Shown: positions 1 to 8,553 of the stretch, one piece after another
Numbering within the stretch: position 1 is the first letter of the stretch
Layout of the letters: each line of letters starts with the position of its first letter
Assembly (NCBI RefSeq): GCF_004795035.1
Contig: NZ_SSBK01000027.1
Span: forward strand, 1 to 64,000
Direction of reading: 5' to 3'
Length of the DNA stretch: 64,000 nucleotides
Origin: Streptomyces sp. A0958
GTDB taxonomy: Bacteria > Actinomycetota > Actinomycetes > Streptomycetales > Streptomycetaceae
Position numbers and translations under genes: made by a program
Notes under the pieces: model-generated
Told to the model about the DNA's origin: nothing
The model's database searches: none
What the model saw: the letters and a program-made list of their open reading frames with translations, nothing else

Positions 1-2
1 CG

Positions 3-38
3 GACCGCCGTCCGCCCGGACACCCAGTGGGAGCGTGA
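3..38 (+). CDS. Possible 3' end of an upstream gene
   Basis: A reading frame open from the window edge stops at a TGA at 36-38. That stop overlaps the ATG at 38 that can open the next gene, the usual sign of translational coupling in an operon. Only about eleven residues are visible, so no function can be assigned. If real, it would be the gene upstream of the radical SAM maturase and could be part of the RiPP-type operon. Confidence 0.3.
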   Translation, partial: DRRPPGHPVGA

Positions 39-40
39 TG

Positions 41-1405
41 ATGGACCAAGTCAGCAGATACCTGGTGCTGAGCGACCGTGCGTACGCCGACACCACCGGC
101 GTACCGGTACGGCTCGCCTACAGCACCCGCACCGCGAGCACCGTCGCGGTGGACCTCCCCACCGCCCGGGCACTGGAGGCCGGCGACGCCGCCGCGCTCA
201 CCCCGGCCTGGACCGGCGCCCTGCGCACGGCCCAGCTGCTCGTACCGGCCGGCGAGGACGAGCTGTCCGCCGTACTCGACCGCAACCGGCGCGCGTCGGC
301 GGACCGTTCGGCGGTGCACATCGCCCTGTTGCCGACCTCCTACTGCAACATGGGCTGCGCCTACTGCGGCCAGGAGCACACCCGAGGCGGCCTGTCCCAC
401 ACCCACCGCAGCCGGGTCCGCGACCGCGTGCTGCGCGCCGTGACCGCCCCGGAGACCCGCAGCGCCCGCATCGACTGGTTCGGGGCCGAACCGATGATGG
501 GCTACGCGGTCATCCGCGACCTGGCCCCCCGGTTCGTCGCCGCCGCCGCCGAGCACGGGGTCGCCTATTCCTCGGTGATCGTCACCAACGGCTCCCTCCT
601 CACCCCCGCGAAAATCAACACGCTCATCCGCTCCTGCGGGGTCACCCATTTCGAGATCACGATCGACGGGCCGCCGGAAATACACAATGAACACCGGCCA
701 CTGAAAAGCGGCCGCGGATCTTTCTGGAACATCGTGCGCGCCGTGCGTTCCGTACTCGACGAACCGGATCTCGGCACCACCCATTTCGCGCTCCGAACGA
801 ATGTCGATGTGCACAACCAGGACGCCGTCCCCCGCTATGTCGAGCTGATGGCGGAGCTGGGTTTCAGCCATCCCCGCGTCTCCTTCTCGATCCTTCCCGT
901 CCACTCGTGGGGAAACGACGTATCGGCGATCGAGGTGTCCAAGCACGCGTTCGCCGAACGCGAGACGGGGTGGCTCAGGCTGCTCGCCGAGCACGGGCTG
1001 CACACGCAGCTGCTGCCGACCACCGTGCGGAAGGTCCTCTGCCCCGCCACGACCCGCTCGTCCGAGATCATCAGCAGCACCGGCAACATCTTCTCGTGCA
1101 GCGAGTACCCCCTCGTCCCCGAGGCCGAGCGCACCCTCGCGCTGACGCACATCGACCGGGCGGGCACCGAACCGATCCGGCCGCTGGGCCCCTTCGACGG
1201 CTGGAACGACGAGATCGCCGAGGGCACCACCTGGTGCAAGAGCTGTGTCTTCATGCCCACCTGCGGCGGCTCCTGCCCCAAGGCCTGGCAGGAGGGTCAT
1301 CCGCCCTGCCCCGGCTACAAGTACAACGTCCAGGACAGACTCGATCTCATCGCCGCCCAATGCGGCCTGCGCGACGTGGCCGGTGAACCCGCCGGAGCCC
1401 GGTGA
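41..1405 (+). CDS. Radical SAM/SPASM peptide maturase
   Basis: A cytosolic radical SAM enzyme, probably modifying a ribosomal peptide. The CX3CX2C cluster motif is clear in TSYCNMGCAYCGQ (Cys102, Cys106, Cys109 of 454 residues). A C-terminal Cys-rich SPASM region follows, with a CSEY segment and then WCKSC, CGGSC and a final Cys at about residues 350-430, expected to bind auxiliary 4Fe-4S clusters. The first 90 residues resemble the leader-recognition region of peptide maturases but lack a motif I can name. The start is the ATG seven bases after GGGAG at 29-33; ATG at 38 and GTG at 35 are alternatives. Its stop overlaps the decarboxylase gene start, so the two are co-translated. SPASM enzymes make thioether, C-C or other crosslinks; the reaction here cannot be read from sequence. 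Confidence 0.85.
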   Translation: MDQVSRYLVLSDRAYADTTGVPVRLAYSTRTASTVAVDLPTARALEAGDAAALTPAWTGALRTAQLLVPAGEDELSAVLDRNRRASADRSAVHIALLPTSYCNMGCAYCGQEHTRGGLSHTHRSRVRDRVLRAVTAPETRSARIDWFGAEPMMGYAVIRDLAPRFVAAAAEHGVAYSSVIVTNGSLLTPAKINTLIRSCGVTHFEITIDGPPEIHNEHRPLKSGRGSFWNIVRAVRSVLDEPDLGTTHFALRTNVDVHNQDAVPRYVELMAELGFSHPRVSFSILPVHSWGNDVSAIEVSKHAFAERETGWLRLLAEHGLHTQLLPTTVRKVLCPATTRSSEIISSTGNIFSCSEYPLVPEAERTLALTHIDRAGTEPIRPLGPFDGWNDEIAEGTTWCKSCVFMPTCGGSCPKAWQEGHPPCPGYKYNVQDRLDLIAAQCGLRDVAGEPAGAR

Positions 1406-1998
1406 TGACGGCGCAGACCGGCCCGGACACCCCGCGCCGGCTGCTCATCGGGGTGTGCGGCTCCGGCAACGTACTCGCGGTTCCGCAGTACCTCATGGCC
1501 CTGCGCACCGGCCTCGGACCCGGCGTCGAGATCCGTATGGCCATGACCCGCTCCGCCGCCGCGCTCGTCCCGGCCGCGACCATGCGGCTGCTGTGCCGGG
1601 ACGTCTACTGCGACGGCGAGGACGAACTGACGACCGGCCATGTCGCCCCCGCCGTCTGGGCGGACCGGTTCGTCGTCCTGCCCGCCACCGCCAACATGCT
1701 CGGCCAGGCCGCCAACGGACTCGCCTCCGGACTCCTCAGCTCCGCACTGCTCGCCCATGAGCGCCCGGTGGTGTTCTTCCCGAGCATGAACAGCCTGATG
1801 TGGGAGCGCCCCGCCGTCCGCCGCAACGTGGACCGGCTGCGCGCTGACGGCCACGCCGTCGTGGACCCGGTGCTCGCCCCCGCCTGGCAGATCGCCGCGG
1901 GCGACGTACGCAAGAACCTCGGGCTGCCGCCGCCCACCACCGTGACCGCGGTGATCGGCGAGTTCCTGGACATGCCGGTCGGCCCGCTCGGCGGCTGA
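1405..1998 (+). CDS. HFCD-family flavoprotein, EpiD-like cysteine decarboxylase
   Basis: A member of the homo-oligomeric flavin-containing Cys decarboxylase family (EpiD, MrsD, CypD; also the Dfp/Coa decarboxylases). All the signature segments are visible: a His in GHVAPAVWAD (about His80), the PATAN flavin-contact motif (about 94-98) and the substrate clamp PSMNSLMW (about 127-134), matching PxMNxxMW. At 197 residues it is a stand-alone enzyme, not the bifunctional CoaBC, which points to secondary metabolism. EpiD-type enzymes oxidatively decarboxylate a C-terminal Cys of a peptide to an aminoenethiol, as in AviCys or linaridin formation. It sits between a radical SAM maturase and an exporter. 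The start is the ATG in TGATG, seven bases after GGAG; GTG at 1402 is an alternative. Confidence 0.85.
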   Translation: MTAQTGPDTPRRLLIGVCGSGNVLAVPQYLMALRTGLGPGVEIRMAMTRSAAALVPAATMRLLCRDVYCDGEDELTTGHVAPAVWADRFVVLPATANMLGQAANGLASGLLSSALLAHERPVVFFPSMNSLMWERPAVRRNVDRLRADGHAVVDPVLAPAWQIAAGDVRKNLGLPPPTTVTAVIGEFLDMPVGPLGG

Positions 1999-2024
1999 GC
2001 ACCCACCCAGCAGAAGGAGGAGAC

Positions 2025-3401
2025 GTGGCAGCAGCCGGACACAGGCTCCGTACGGCACTGGCGAGCGGACCGATGTCGGTGCGCGGCTTCCGGCTGCTGC
2101 TCGCCGGGCAGCTCTCCTCGACGGTCGGCGACTACTGCTACGCCGTCGCGCTGCCGTGGCTGATCCTCTCCGGCGACGGCGGCCCGGTCCTGCTCGGCAC
2201 GGTCCTGGCCTGCTACGGCATCCCCCGCGTCGTCACGATTCCGCTGGGCGGCGTGGTGGCCGACCGGATCGGCGGCCGGCGGGTCATGCTCATGGCCGAC
2301 CTGGTCCGGGCCATAGCCGTCGGCACCCTCGCCGTGCTCGCCTCGACCGGGACACCGACACTGGGCCAGCTCGCCCCCATCGCCGTCGTCCTGGGTGCCT
2401 GCTCCGGCATGTTCATCCCCGCCTCGTACACCCTCCTGCCGGCCCTGCTGCGCAAGGAGGACCTCGGCCGGGGCAACGCCCTGTCGACCATGGTCAACCA
2501 GGTCGGTGGGCTCCTCGGACCCACCGCGGGCGGCGCCCTGGTGGCCGTCTTCGACGCGGGCCCGGCGCTCACGGTCGACGCCGTGTCCTTCCTGGTGTCG
2601 GGGCTGGTGCTCGCCCGGATACGCACCGGCGCGGAAGCCGCGGCGGACGCGGCCGAGCAGGACGGTCCCGCCGAAGGCGAAGCCCCCGCCCGCGAGACGT
2701 CCTTCGTCGAACTCCTGCGCCACGGACGGCTGCTGCACGTCGTCCTGCTCGTCGCCCTGATCTGCAACCTGGCCTTCAACGGCACCATCGAGGTGGCCCT
2801 GCCCGAACTCGCCCACCACAGCATGGGCGCCACCGGCTACGGCGTGCTGTTGACCTGCCTGAGCCTGGGCGGTCTGGCCGGCTCCCTGGTCGCCGCCCGC
2901 AGCCGTCCGGTGGAGTCGCCCGCCTATCTGTTCGCCACGCTCGCGGTCGTCATGGGCATCGCCCTGGGCGCCGTCCCGTACGCCGGGGGCCTGGTCGGCG
3001 CCGCGGTCTGCGTCTGCGTCTACGCCCTGGCCAGCGGCTGGCAGAACATCGTCGTGGTGACGATGCTCCAGGTCTGGGCGCCGTCCGCGCTCATCGGCCG
3101 GGTCATGAGCCTGGTCATGCTGGCCGTGATGGGCACCTTCCCGATCTCCGTCGCGGTGGCCGGCCTCGGGGTCCGCCACCTCGGGGCGGCCCCGTTCTTC
3201 CCGGTGGCGGGCGCGGCCATCGCCCTGTCCGTCCTGGGCGCGCTCACACAGCGCGCCTTCCGTGACCACCGCGCCGACACCGAGTACGCCCCGCCGGTCC
3301 CCGTACCGGCCGCAGCCCCGGCCGCCGGGCCCGCACCCGGCGTGCCGGCCGCCCGCTCCACGCATCCACGGCAGGACAACAGTCAGGAGTCACAGCGATG
3401 A
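2025..3401 (+). CDS. MFS transporter, probable product exporter
   Basis: A polytopic membrane protein of 458 residues with MFS character: an N-terminal helix starting RGFRLLLAGQLSSTVGDYC, the loop GGVVADRIGGRR between helices 2 and 3, and about a dozen hydrophobic segments. The family resembles EntS/MFS_3 drug and siderophore exporters. The C-terminal tail is Ala/Pro-rich and likely cytosolic. The GTG start is set by a strong AAGGAGG at 2014-2020. Its last codon overlaps the next gene's start (ATGA). Placed inside a peptide-maturation operon, it most likely exports the mature product and may give self-resistance; the substrate is inferred only from context. Confidence 0.8.
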   Translation: MAAAGHRLRTALASGPMSVRGFRLLLAGQLSSTVGDYCYAVALPWLILSGDGGPVLLGTVLACYGIPRVVTIPLGGVVADRIGGRRVMLMADLVRAIAVGTLAVLASTGTPTLGQLAPIAVVLGACSGMFIPASYTLLPALLRKEDLGRGNALSTMVNQVGGLLGPTAGGALVAVFDAGPALTVDAVSFLVSGLVLARIRTGAEAAADAAEQDGPAEGEAPARETSFVELLRHGRLLHVVLLVALICNLAFNGTIEVALPELAHHSMGATGYGVLLTCLSLGGLAGSLVAARSRPVESPAYLFATLAVVMGIALGAVPYAGGLVGAAVCVCVYALASGWQNIVVVTMLQVWAPSALIGRVMSLVMLAVMGTFPISVAVAGLGVRHLGAAPFFPVAGAAIALSVLGALTQRAFRDHRADTEYAPPVPVPAAAPAAGPAPGVPAARSTHPRQDNSQESQR

Positions 3402-5602
3402 GCGTGTTCGTCCCGTTGGGCATGCCGCGGTTCGAGGGCGAACCGGACCACGGCCCGCGGGCGGGCCGGGGCACCGGCAACACCGCGTACCTGCTGATCA
3501 ACCCGCCGGTGACCGACCCGACGACCGCCTACCACTCGATCCCGTACCTCGTGGGCGCCGCCAGGGCGGCCGGCCACACCGAGTACGCCTGCGTGGACGC
3601 CAATCTCGACGCCTTCACCTACCTCGCCGACCCCGCACGCTTCGGCGCCGCGCTCACGGTGGCCCGCAGCCTGCGCGCCGAGATCGAGGCCAGGTCCGCC
3701 GCCCCCCGCCGCCACGACGAGATCCGCTACCGGCAGGCGCTGGCCGCCGAGGGCCTGACCGCCACATCGGCGCGCGACGCGATCGCCGTGTTCCAGGACC
3801 CCGAGCACTTCTACCACCTCCCGACCTACGCCCAGGCGGTCGCGGTGATGAGCCGCTGGTGGGAGCTGCTCGCCCTGGAGATGCCGCCCGGCACGGCGGA
3901 CGGCTTCTCCATGCGGGTGAAGGCCGCCGTCAACCTGTGCAGCACGCGGGACCTGTCCGACCCGGAGGTCCCGGCGGCCGTGGCCCGGCCCTTCGAGGGC
4001 TACTTCGCCGACGAGTTCGTCCCCAGGCTGCGCGAACGCCCCTGGGCCGTGGTGGGCCTCTCGGTCAACTACGTCAGCCAGCTGCCCGTCGCGCTCAGGA
4101 TGGCCCGCCTGATCCGGACCGTGCTCCCGGACACGGTGATCGTCTTCGGCGGCACCGAGGTCGGCGACGTCGTCAAGTACGCCCCGGAGCCGGCGGCCGC
4201 CTGGCGGATCTTCCAGGACGCCGACCTGATCGTCCCCGGCGAGGGCGAGACCGCCCTCATCGGCATCCTCGACGCCGTCGGGAACGGCGCGGTCAGGGAC
4301 GGCGACGCCTTCGAGGGCATCGGCGGGGTCATGACCCGCACCCGGCCGGACCCGGACATCGCCTACGGCAGCGTGGCGACGCTCGCCTCCCCGGCGTACG
4401 ACGTATGGGACTGGGAGCGGTACTGGGCGCCCGAGCCGGTCATCCTCTACAGCCCGACCCGGGGCTGCTACTGGAACAAGTGCACCTTCTGCGACTACGG
4501 CCTGAACACCGACCGGCCGACCTCGCCCTCGCGCGAACGCCCCGTCGCCGCCGTGCTGGAGGACCTGCGGGAGGCCGGCCGCTACGCCAGGACCCTGTAC
4601 TTCGCCGTGGACGCCATGTCCCCCCGCTATCTGCGCACCCTCGCCGCCGCCCTCGTGGAATCCTCCCTAGACCTGCGGTGGGCCGCCGAGCTGCGCCTGG
4701 AGCGCACCTTCCCGGAGCGCGCCGTCGGGGAGCTCCTCGCGGCCTCCGGCTGCGTCGCGGTCTCCTTCGGCTACGAGTCCGGCACCCAGCGGGTCCTCGA
4801 CCTCATCGACAAGGGCGTCAAGATCGACCTGGTCCCGGACGTCCTGGCCGAGCTGGCGCGCAACGGCATCGCCGCCCAGATGATGGGCTTCACCGGCTTC
4901 CCCACCGAGACCCGGGACGAGGCGCTGGCGACGTACGAGTTCCTCCAGCACCACGAGAAGCTGTGGACCACCTCTGGCATCGGCGTGTTCTCGCTGACAC
5001 CCGGCTCCATCGTGGCCAAGGAGCCCGGCCGCTTCGGCGTCGAGCTGTTGCCGCTGTCCGCGTCCGACGACATCCGGCGCTACGTCCCCTGGCGGGACCG
5101 GCAGACGGGCGAGGTGCACTGGCCGGAGCCGGAGGACGACCGCATCCCGCGCGAGTACGTCACGGGCAACCGCAAGGTCAGCTTCGACCGGCCCTTCGTC
5201 GGCGGCATCGACTCCGCCCACAGCCTGCTGTACTACGCGCGCTTCGGCCGGGGACTGCTGCCCGAACCGCCGGCCGAGGGCCCCGGCCGCGAGGAGGAGC
5301 CCCGGGTCCGCCTGGTCGAGGAGCCGGTGGTGAGCATCCCGTTCGCCTCCGTCGACGAACTGGTCGGCGTCGACGACCTGATGGCGGAGGTGAGCCGCAG
5401 GAGCAGGGCGCACCTGGACACCACGTCGGGCGCGTACGGGGACTGGCTGGACGGGACCGGAACGGCCCGCCCCGGTTCCTGCGGGGTCCTCGTCCTCGCC
5501 CACGGCGGCCTCGTCGAGGTGCCCGCCGGGGTGGACTTCGCCGCGGACAACGCCGTGACCCGCGCCCTGCGCCTGATGCTCGCGACGCAGGCCCGCGTCT
5601 GA
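3398..5602 (+). CDS. B12-binding-type radical SAM enzyme, RiPP-associated
   Basis: A large 734-residue radical SAM protein. The N-terminal third looks like a cobalamin-binding Rossmann region: a strand with LINPPV near residue 30, and VVGLSVNYVS followed by VIVFGGTEVGDVV near 215-260. The radical SAM core begins at TRGCYWNKCTFCDYG, with Cys357, Cys362 and Cys365, a CX4CX2C spacing rather than the usual CX3CX2C. Glycine-rich segments such as VSFGYESGTQRV and MMGFTGFPTET follow, as in SAM-binding barrels. I cannot name its C-terminal 150 residues. Such enzymes methylate or crosslink unactivated carbons; in RiPP loci they act on precursor peptides. The ATG overlaps the exporter's stop by four bases, so it belongs to the same operon. 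Confidence 0.75.
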   Translation: MSVFVPLGMPRFEGEPDHGPRAGRGTGNTAYLLINPPVTDPTTAYHSIPYLVGAARAAGHTEYACVDANLDAFTYLADPARFGAALTVARSLRAEIEARSAAPRRHDEIRYRQALAAEGLTATSARDAIAVFQDPEHFYHLPTYAQAVAVMSRWWELLALEMPPGTADGFSMRVKAAVNLCSTRDLSDPEVPAAVARPFEGYFADEFVPRLRERPWAVVGLSVNYVSQLPVALRMARLIRTVLPDTVIVFGGTEVGDVVKYAPEPAAAWRIFQDADLIVPGEGETALIGILDAVGNGAVRDGDAFEGIGGVMTRTRPDPDIAYGSVATLASPAYDVWDWERYWAPEPVILYSPTRGCYWNKCTFCDYGLNTDRPTSPSRERPVAAVLEDLREAGRYARTLYFAVDAMSPRYLRTLAAALVESSLDLRWAAELRLERTFPERAVGELLAASGCVAVSFGYESGTQRVLDLIDKGVKIDLVPDVLAELARNGIAAQMMGFTGFPTETRDEALATYEFLQHHEKLWTTSGIGVFSLTPGSIVAKEPGRFGVELLPLSASDDIRRYVPWRDRQTGEVHWPEPEDDRIPREYVTGNRKVSFDRPFVGGIDSAHSLLYYARFGRGLLPEPPAEGPGREEEPRVRLVEEPVVSIPFASVDELVGVDDLMAEVSRRSRAHLDTTSGAYGDWLDGTGTARPGSCGVLVLAHGGLVEVPAGVDFAADNAVTRALRLMLATQARV

Positions 5603-5632
5603 GGCCGTCCGGGGCGGCCGAGCCGGCCGATT

Positions 5633-5649
5633 GAGACGCCGGGCGTCTC
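5633..5649. terminator. Short palindrome after the RiPP-type operon
   Basis: GAGACGCCGGGCGTCTC is a self-complementary stem with almost no loop, 30 bases after the B12 radical SAM stop. It could be a weak terminator or, since it lies upstream of the thiolase, an operator for a dimeric regulator. No T-run follows. Confidence 0.35.
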
Positions 5650-5752
5650 GAATCCAGGGAAACTGGGTATTGGACCGGCTCGGTCACCGGGTGCGAGGGT
5701 CGTGCCGGACCCTTGTCCACAGTCGCCCCGCCGCCCCCGGAAGGCCCCCGCC

Positions 5753-6979
5753 GTGCCCGACCCCCTCGATGTCGTGATCTGCGAACCCCTGCGCACCCCC
5801 ATCGGCCGCTACGGCGGGGTGTTCGCCGGGCAGAAGCCGGCCGCCCTCGCCGCCCGCGTCATCGCCGAGGTCGTCGCCCGCACCGGGATCGACCCCGACC
5901 GGGTGGACGAGGTGATCCTCGGCCACTCCTACCCCTCGGCCGAAGCCCCCGCCATCGGCCGGGTCGCCGCCCTGGACGCCGGGCTCCCGCAGACGGTCAC
6001 CGGCATCCAGACCGACCGCCGCTGCGGCTCCGGGCTCCAGGCGGTCCTGGACGCGGCCATGCAGATCCGCGCCGGATTCAGCGAGGTCGTCATCGCCGGC
6101 GGCGTCGACGTGATGAGCGCCGCCCCCTACTACACGCACGACGGGCGCTGGGGCATCAAGGGCCCCGGCCTCCAGCTCCACGACGCGCTCGCCCGGGGCC
6201 GGGTCACCGCGGGCGGCGTCAACCACCCCGTACCCGGCGGCATGATCGAGACCGCCGAGAACCTGCGCCGCGCGTACGGAATCAGCCGCGCCGACCAGGA
6301 CGCGCTGGCCCTGCGCTCGCAGCGGCGGGCCGGCCGGGCGGCGGCCGAGGGCCGGTACGCGGCCGAGACCGTCCCCGTCACGGTGCGGACCAGGAAGGCC
6401 GAGACGGTGGTCACCGCCGACGAGCACCCCCGCCCCGACACCACCGCGGAACAGCTCGCCGCGCTTCGCCCGGTCATGGTCGAGACCGACCCGGAGGCCA
6501 CCGTCACCGCGGGCAACGCCAGCGGCCAGAACGACGCGGCGGCCGCCTGCCTGGTCACGAGCGCCCAGACCGCCGAACGCCTCGGCCTCACCCCGCTGGT
6601 GCGGCTGGTCTCCTTCGCCCGGGCCGGAGTCCCCGCCGCCACCATGGGCCTCGGCCCCGTCCCCGCAACCCGCGCCGCACTCGGCCGCGCCGGACTCACG
6701 CTCGCCGACCTCGACCTGATCGAGCTCAACGAGGCGTTCGCCGCCCAGGTGCTGGCCTGCACCCGGGAGCTGGGCCTCGGCGAGAAGGACCACGGGGAGC
6801 GGATCAACGTGAACGGCTCCGGCGTATCGCTGGGCCACCCCGTCGGCGCCACCGGCGCCCGTATCCTCGCCACGCTCACCAGGGAACTGCACCGCCGCGA
6901 GGCGCGCTACGGCCTGGAGACCATGTGCATCGGCGGCGGCCAGGGCCTCGCCGCGGTCTTCGAACGCGTCGCGGCCTGA
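5753..6979 (+). CDS. Acetyl-CoA acetyltransferase (thiolase)
   Basis: A thiolase-family enzyme that condenses or cleaves acyl-CoA thioesters in the cytosol (fatty-acid degradation or acetoacetyl-CoA formation). Motifs: acylated Cys in DRRCGSGLQAV (about residue 90), NEAFAAQVLAC with the conserved NEAF, the HPVGATGAR segment with its catalytic His, and the second active-site Cys in CIGGGQGLAAVFE near the C-terminus. At 408 residues it has the usual family length. I chose the GTG at 5753 because it gives the standard thiolase N-terminus (LDVVICEPLRTPIGRYGG); a GTG at 5702 would add 17 unrelated residues. It stands alone between a palindrome and a strong terminator, so a link to the preceding operon is unproven. 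Confidence 0.9.
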   Translation: MPDPLDVVICEPLRTPIGRYGGVFAGQKPAALAARVIAEVVARTGIDPDRVDEVILGHSYPSAEAPAIGRVAALDAGLPQTVTGIQTDRRCGSGLQAVLDAAMQIRAGFSEVVIAGGVDVMSAAPYYTHDGRWGIKGPGLQLHDALARGRVTAGGVNHPVPGGMIETAENLRRAYGISRADQDALALRSQRRAGRAAAEGRYAAETVPVTVRTRKAETVVTADEHPRPDTTAEQLAALRPVMVETDPEATVTAGNASGQNDAAAACLVTSAQTAERLGLTPLVRLVSFARAGVPAATMGLGPVPATRAALGRAGLTLADLDLIELNEAFAAQVLACTRELGLGEKDHGERINVNGSGVSLGHPVGATGARILATLTRELHRREARYGLETMCIGGGQGLAAVFERVAA

Positions 6980-6984
6980 GACCG

Positions 6985-7024
6985 CCGTAGCGCTGCCGGG
7001 ACCACGGCCCCGGCAGCGCTACGG
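6985..7024. terminator. Bidirectional terminator between thiolase and nanT
   Basis: A perfect 16-bp stem, CCGTAGCGCTGCCGGG paired with its complement at 7009-7024, around an 8-base loop. It sits between convergent genes and should stop transcription from both sides. Confidence 0.8.
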
Positions 7025-7035
7025 ACCGGTCGGCG

Positions 7036-8493
7036 CTACCGCTTCACGGCGACCGGCTCGGCCGCCACCGGCCCCGCCGCCAGGTGGTCGTCCTCGGCGT
7101 CCGGGTCGGCCAGCCGGTTCAGCCGGGCCGGTACGTCGAGGCCGACCAGCAGGACCACGATCACCGTGCCCGCGAACGTCAGCACGGCCAGCGCCTGGCC
7201 CAGGTCCATCCCGGAGGCGAGATGGGCCCCGAGCACCGGGGCGACCGCCCCGCCGAGAGCGCCCACGTTGTACGTGAAGCCGAGCGCGGCGCCCCGGCTG
7301 CGGGTCGGGAAGTGGCCGCCGATGTAGCGGGGGAGCAGGCCGGAGATGCCGAAGCTCGTCGCCTGGAGCAGGAAGAGGAGGATGCCGAGCAGCAGCAGGT
7401 TGTTCTCCACCGCGAAGACCGGGTAGACGAAGGCGAGCGAGGCCAGCAGCGTCAGCGCGTACGCCTTCTTCGTACCGATCCAGTCGCCGAGGAAGCCGGC
7501 CATCCAGCAGCCGACCATGGTGCCGAAGCCCGCGAAGTACAGCACGTCGGTGACCTGGCTCGTGGTGTAGCCCAGCTCCGTCTTCAGGTACGTCGGCAGC
7601 AGGGCCTGGATCGGCCACGAGTACAGGAACGCGAAGAACAGCGTCACGATCATCGACAGGTACAGCACCCAGCCGCGCTTCCCGCCCAGCTGCACGGCGA
7701 GCGCGGCGAGCGAGAGACCGGCGACCACCGAGAGCACCGGCACCATGCCCGCGCCGCCCGGGGTGAAGACGAGGAACAGCGAGAGCGTGGCGACAACCAC
7801 CAGGACCGTGTTGGCGGTGGCCCGGCGCGGGGTCAGGAACAGCGGCCGGAACGGGTTGGGCTTCGCGCCCTCGTCCGCGACGGACTCCGTCCACTCCTCC
7901 GCCTCCGGCAGCGCCCTGCGCATCCACAGCGCGATGGCGATCGGGATCAGGCCGAGGTAGAACATCCAGCGCCAGCCGAGCGAGGGCACCACCCAGTCGT
8001 ACACCTGGGCGGCCAGCACCGAACCCACCGAGAAACCCGAGATCAGGAAGCCGCTGGCCCGGTTGCGCAGACCGGCCGGCCAGCTCTCCATGACGTACGT
8101 GGAGCTGGCGCTGTACTCACCGGCCATGCCCATGCCGATGGCCAGCCGGGCGGCGAACAGGCTGGTGTAGTTCCACGCGAACCCGCAGGCGAAGGTGCCC
8201 ACCGAGTACAGCAGGATGCTCGCCACCATCGACAGCTTGCGTCCGTAGCGGTCGCCGAGGGCGCCGAGCACGGCACCGCCGAGCCAGCGGGTGATGAACG
8301 CGCCGGAGATCAGGCTGGCCGCCTGCATCGTGCTCAGCCCGAAATCGTCACTGATCTCGGTCAGGACCAGGGTGATCAGCACGAAGTCGAAGCCGTCGAG
8401 TACGTAGCCGATCCAGGCGGCGAAGAACGACTTCCACTGGGTGCGGCTCACCTGGCGGTACCAGGGGGGCGTGGGGGGTGTGGTGGTGTGCAC
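7036..8493 (-). CDS. nanT: MFS sialic-acid transporter (NanT-like)
   Basis: A 485-residue, probably 12-helix proton symporter for N-acetylneuraminate. The N-terminus WYRQVSRTQWKSFFAAWIGY and the following GFDFVLITLVLTE closely follow the Escherichia coli NanT pattern. MFS signatures include LGDRYGRKLS between helices 2 and 3 and a charged loop after helix 6 (ALPEAEEWTESV). It is the last gene of nanA-nanK-nanE-nanT, about 60 bases after nanE. GTG start with GGAG six bases upstream. The cell also has an ABC importer in the neighbouring operon, so this may be one of two sialic-acid uptake routes. The substrate rests on family resemblance plus operon context. Confidence 0.85.
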   Translation of the reverse strand: MHTTTPPTPPWYRQVSRTQWKSFFAAWIGYVLDGFDFVLITLVLTEISDDFGLSTMQAASLISGAFITRWLGGAVLGALGDRYGRKLSMVASILLYSVGTFACGFAWNYTSLFAARLAIGMGMAGEYSASSTYVMESWPAGLRNRASGFLISGFSVGSVLAAQVYDWVVPSLGWRWMFYLGLIPIAIALWMRRALPEAEEWTESVADEGAKPNPFRPLFLTPRRATANTVLVVVATLSLFLVFTPGGAGMVPVLSVVAGLSLAALAVQLGGKRGWVLYLSMIVTLFFAFLYSWPIQALLPTYLKTELGYTTSQVTDVLYFAGFGTMVGCWMAGFLGDWIGTKKAYALTLLASLAFVYPVFAVENNLLLLGILLFLLQATSFGISGLLPRYIGGHFPTRSRGAALGFTYNVGALGGAVAPVLGAHLASGMDLGQALAVLTFAGTVIVVLLVGLDVPARLNRLADPDAEDDHLAAGPVAAEPVAVKR

Positions 8494-8553
8494 GGTGACT
8501 CCAGGATGCGGGACGGCGCTCGTCGTTGAACAGCCGCCCCGCGTGGTGGGGGA

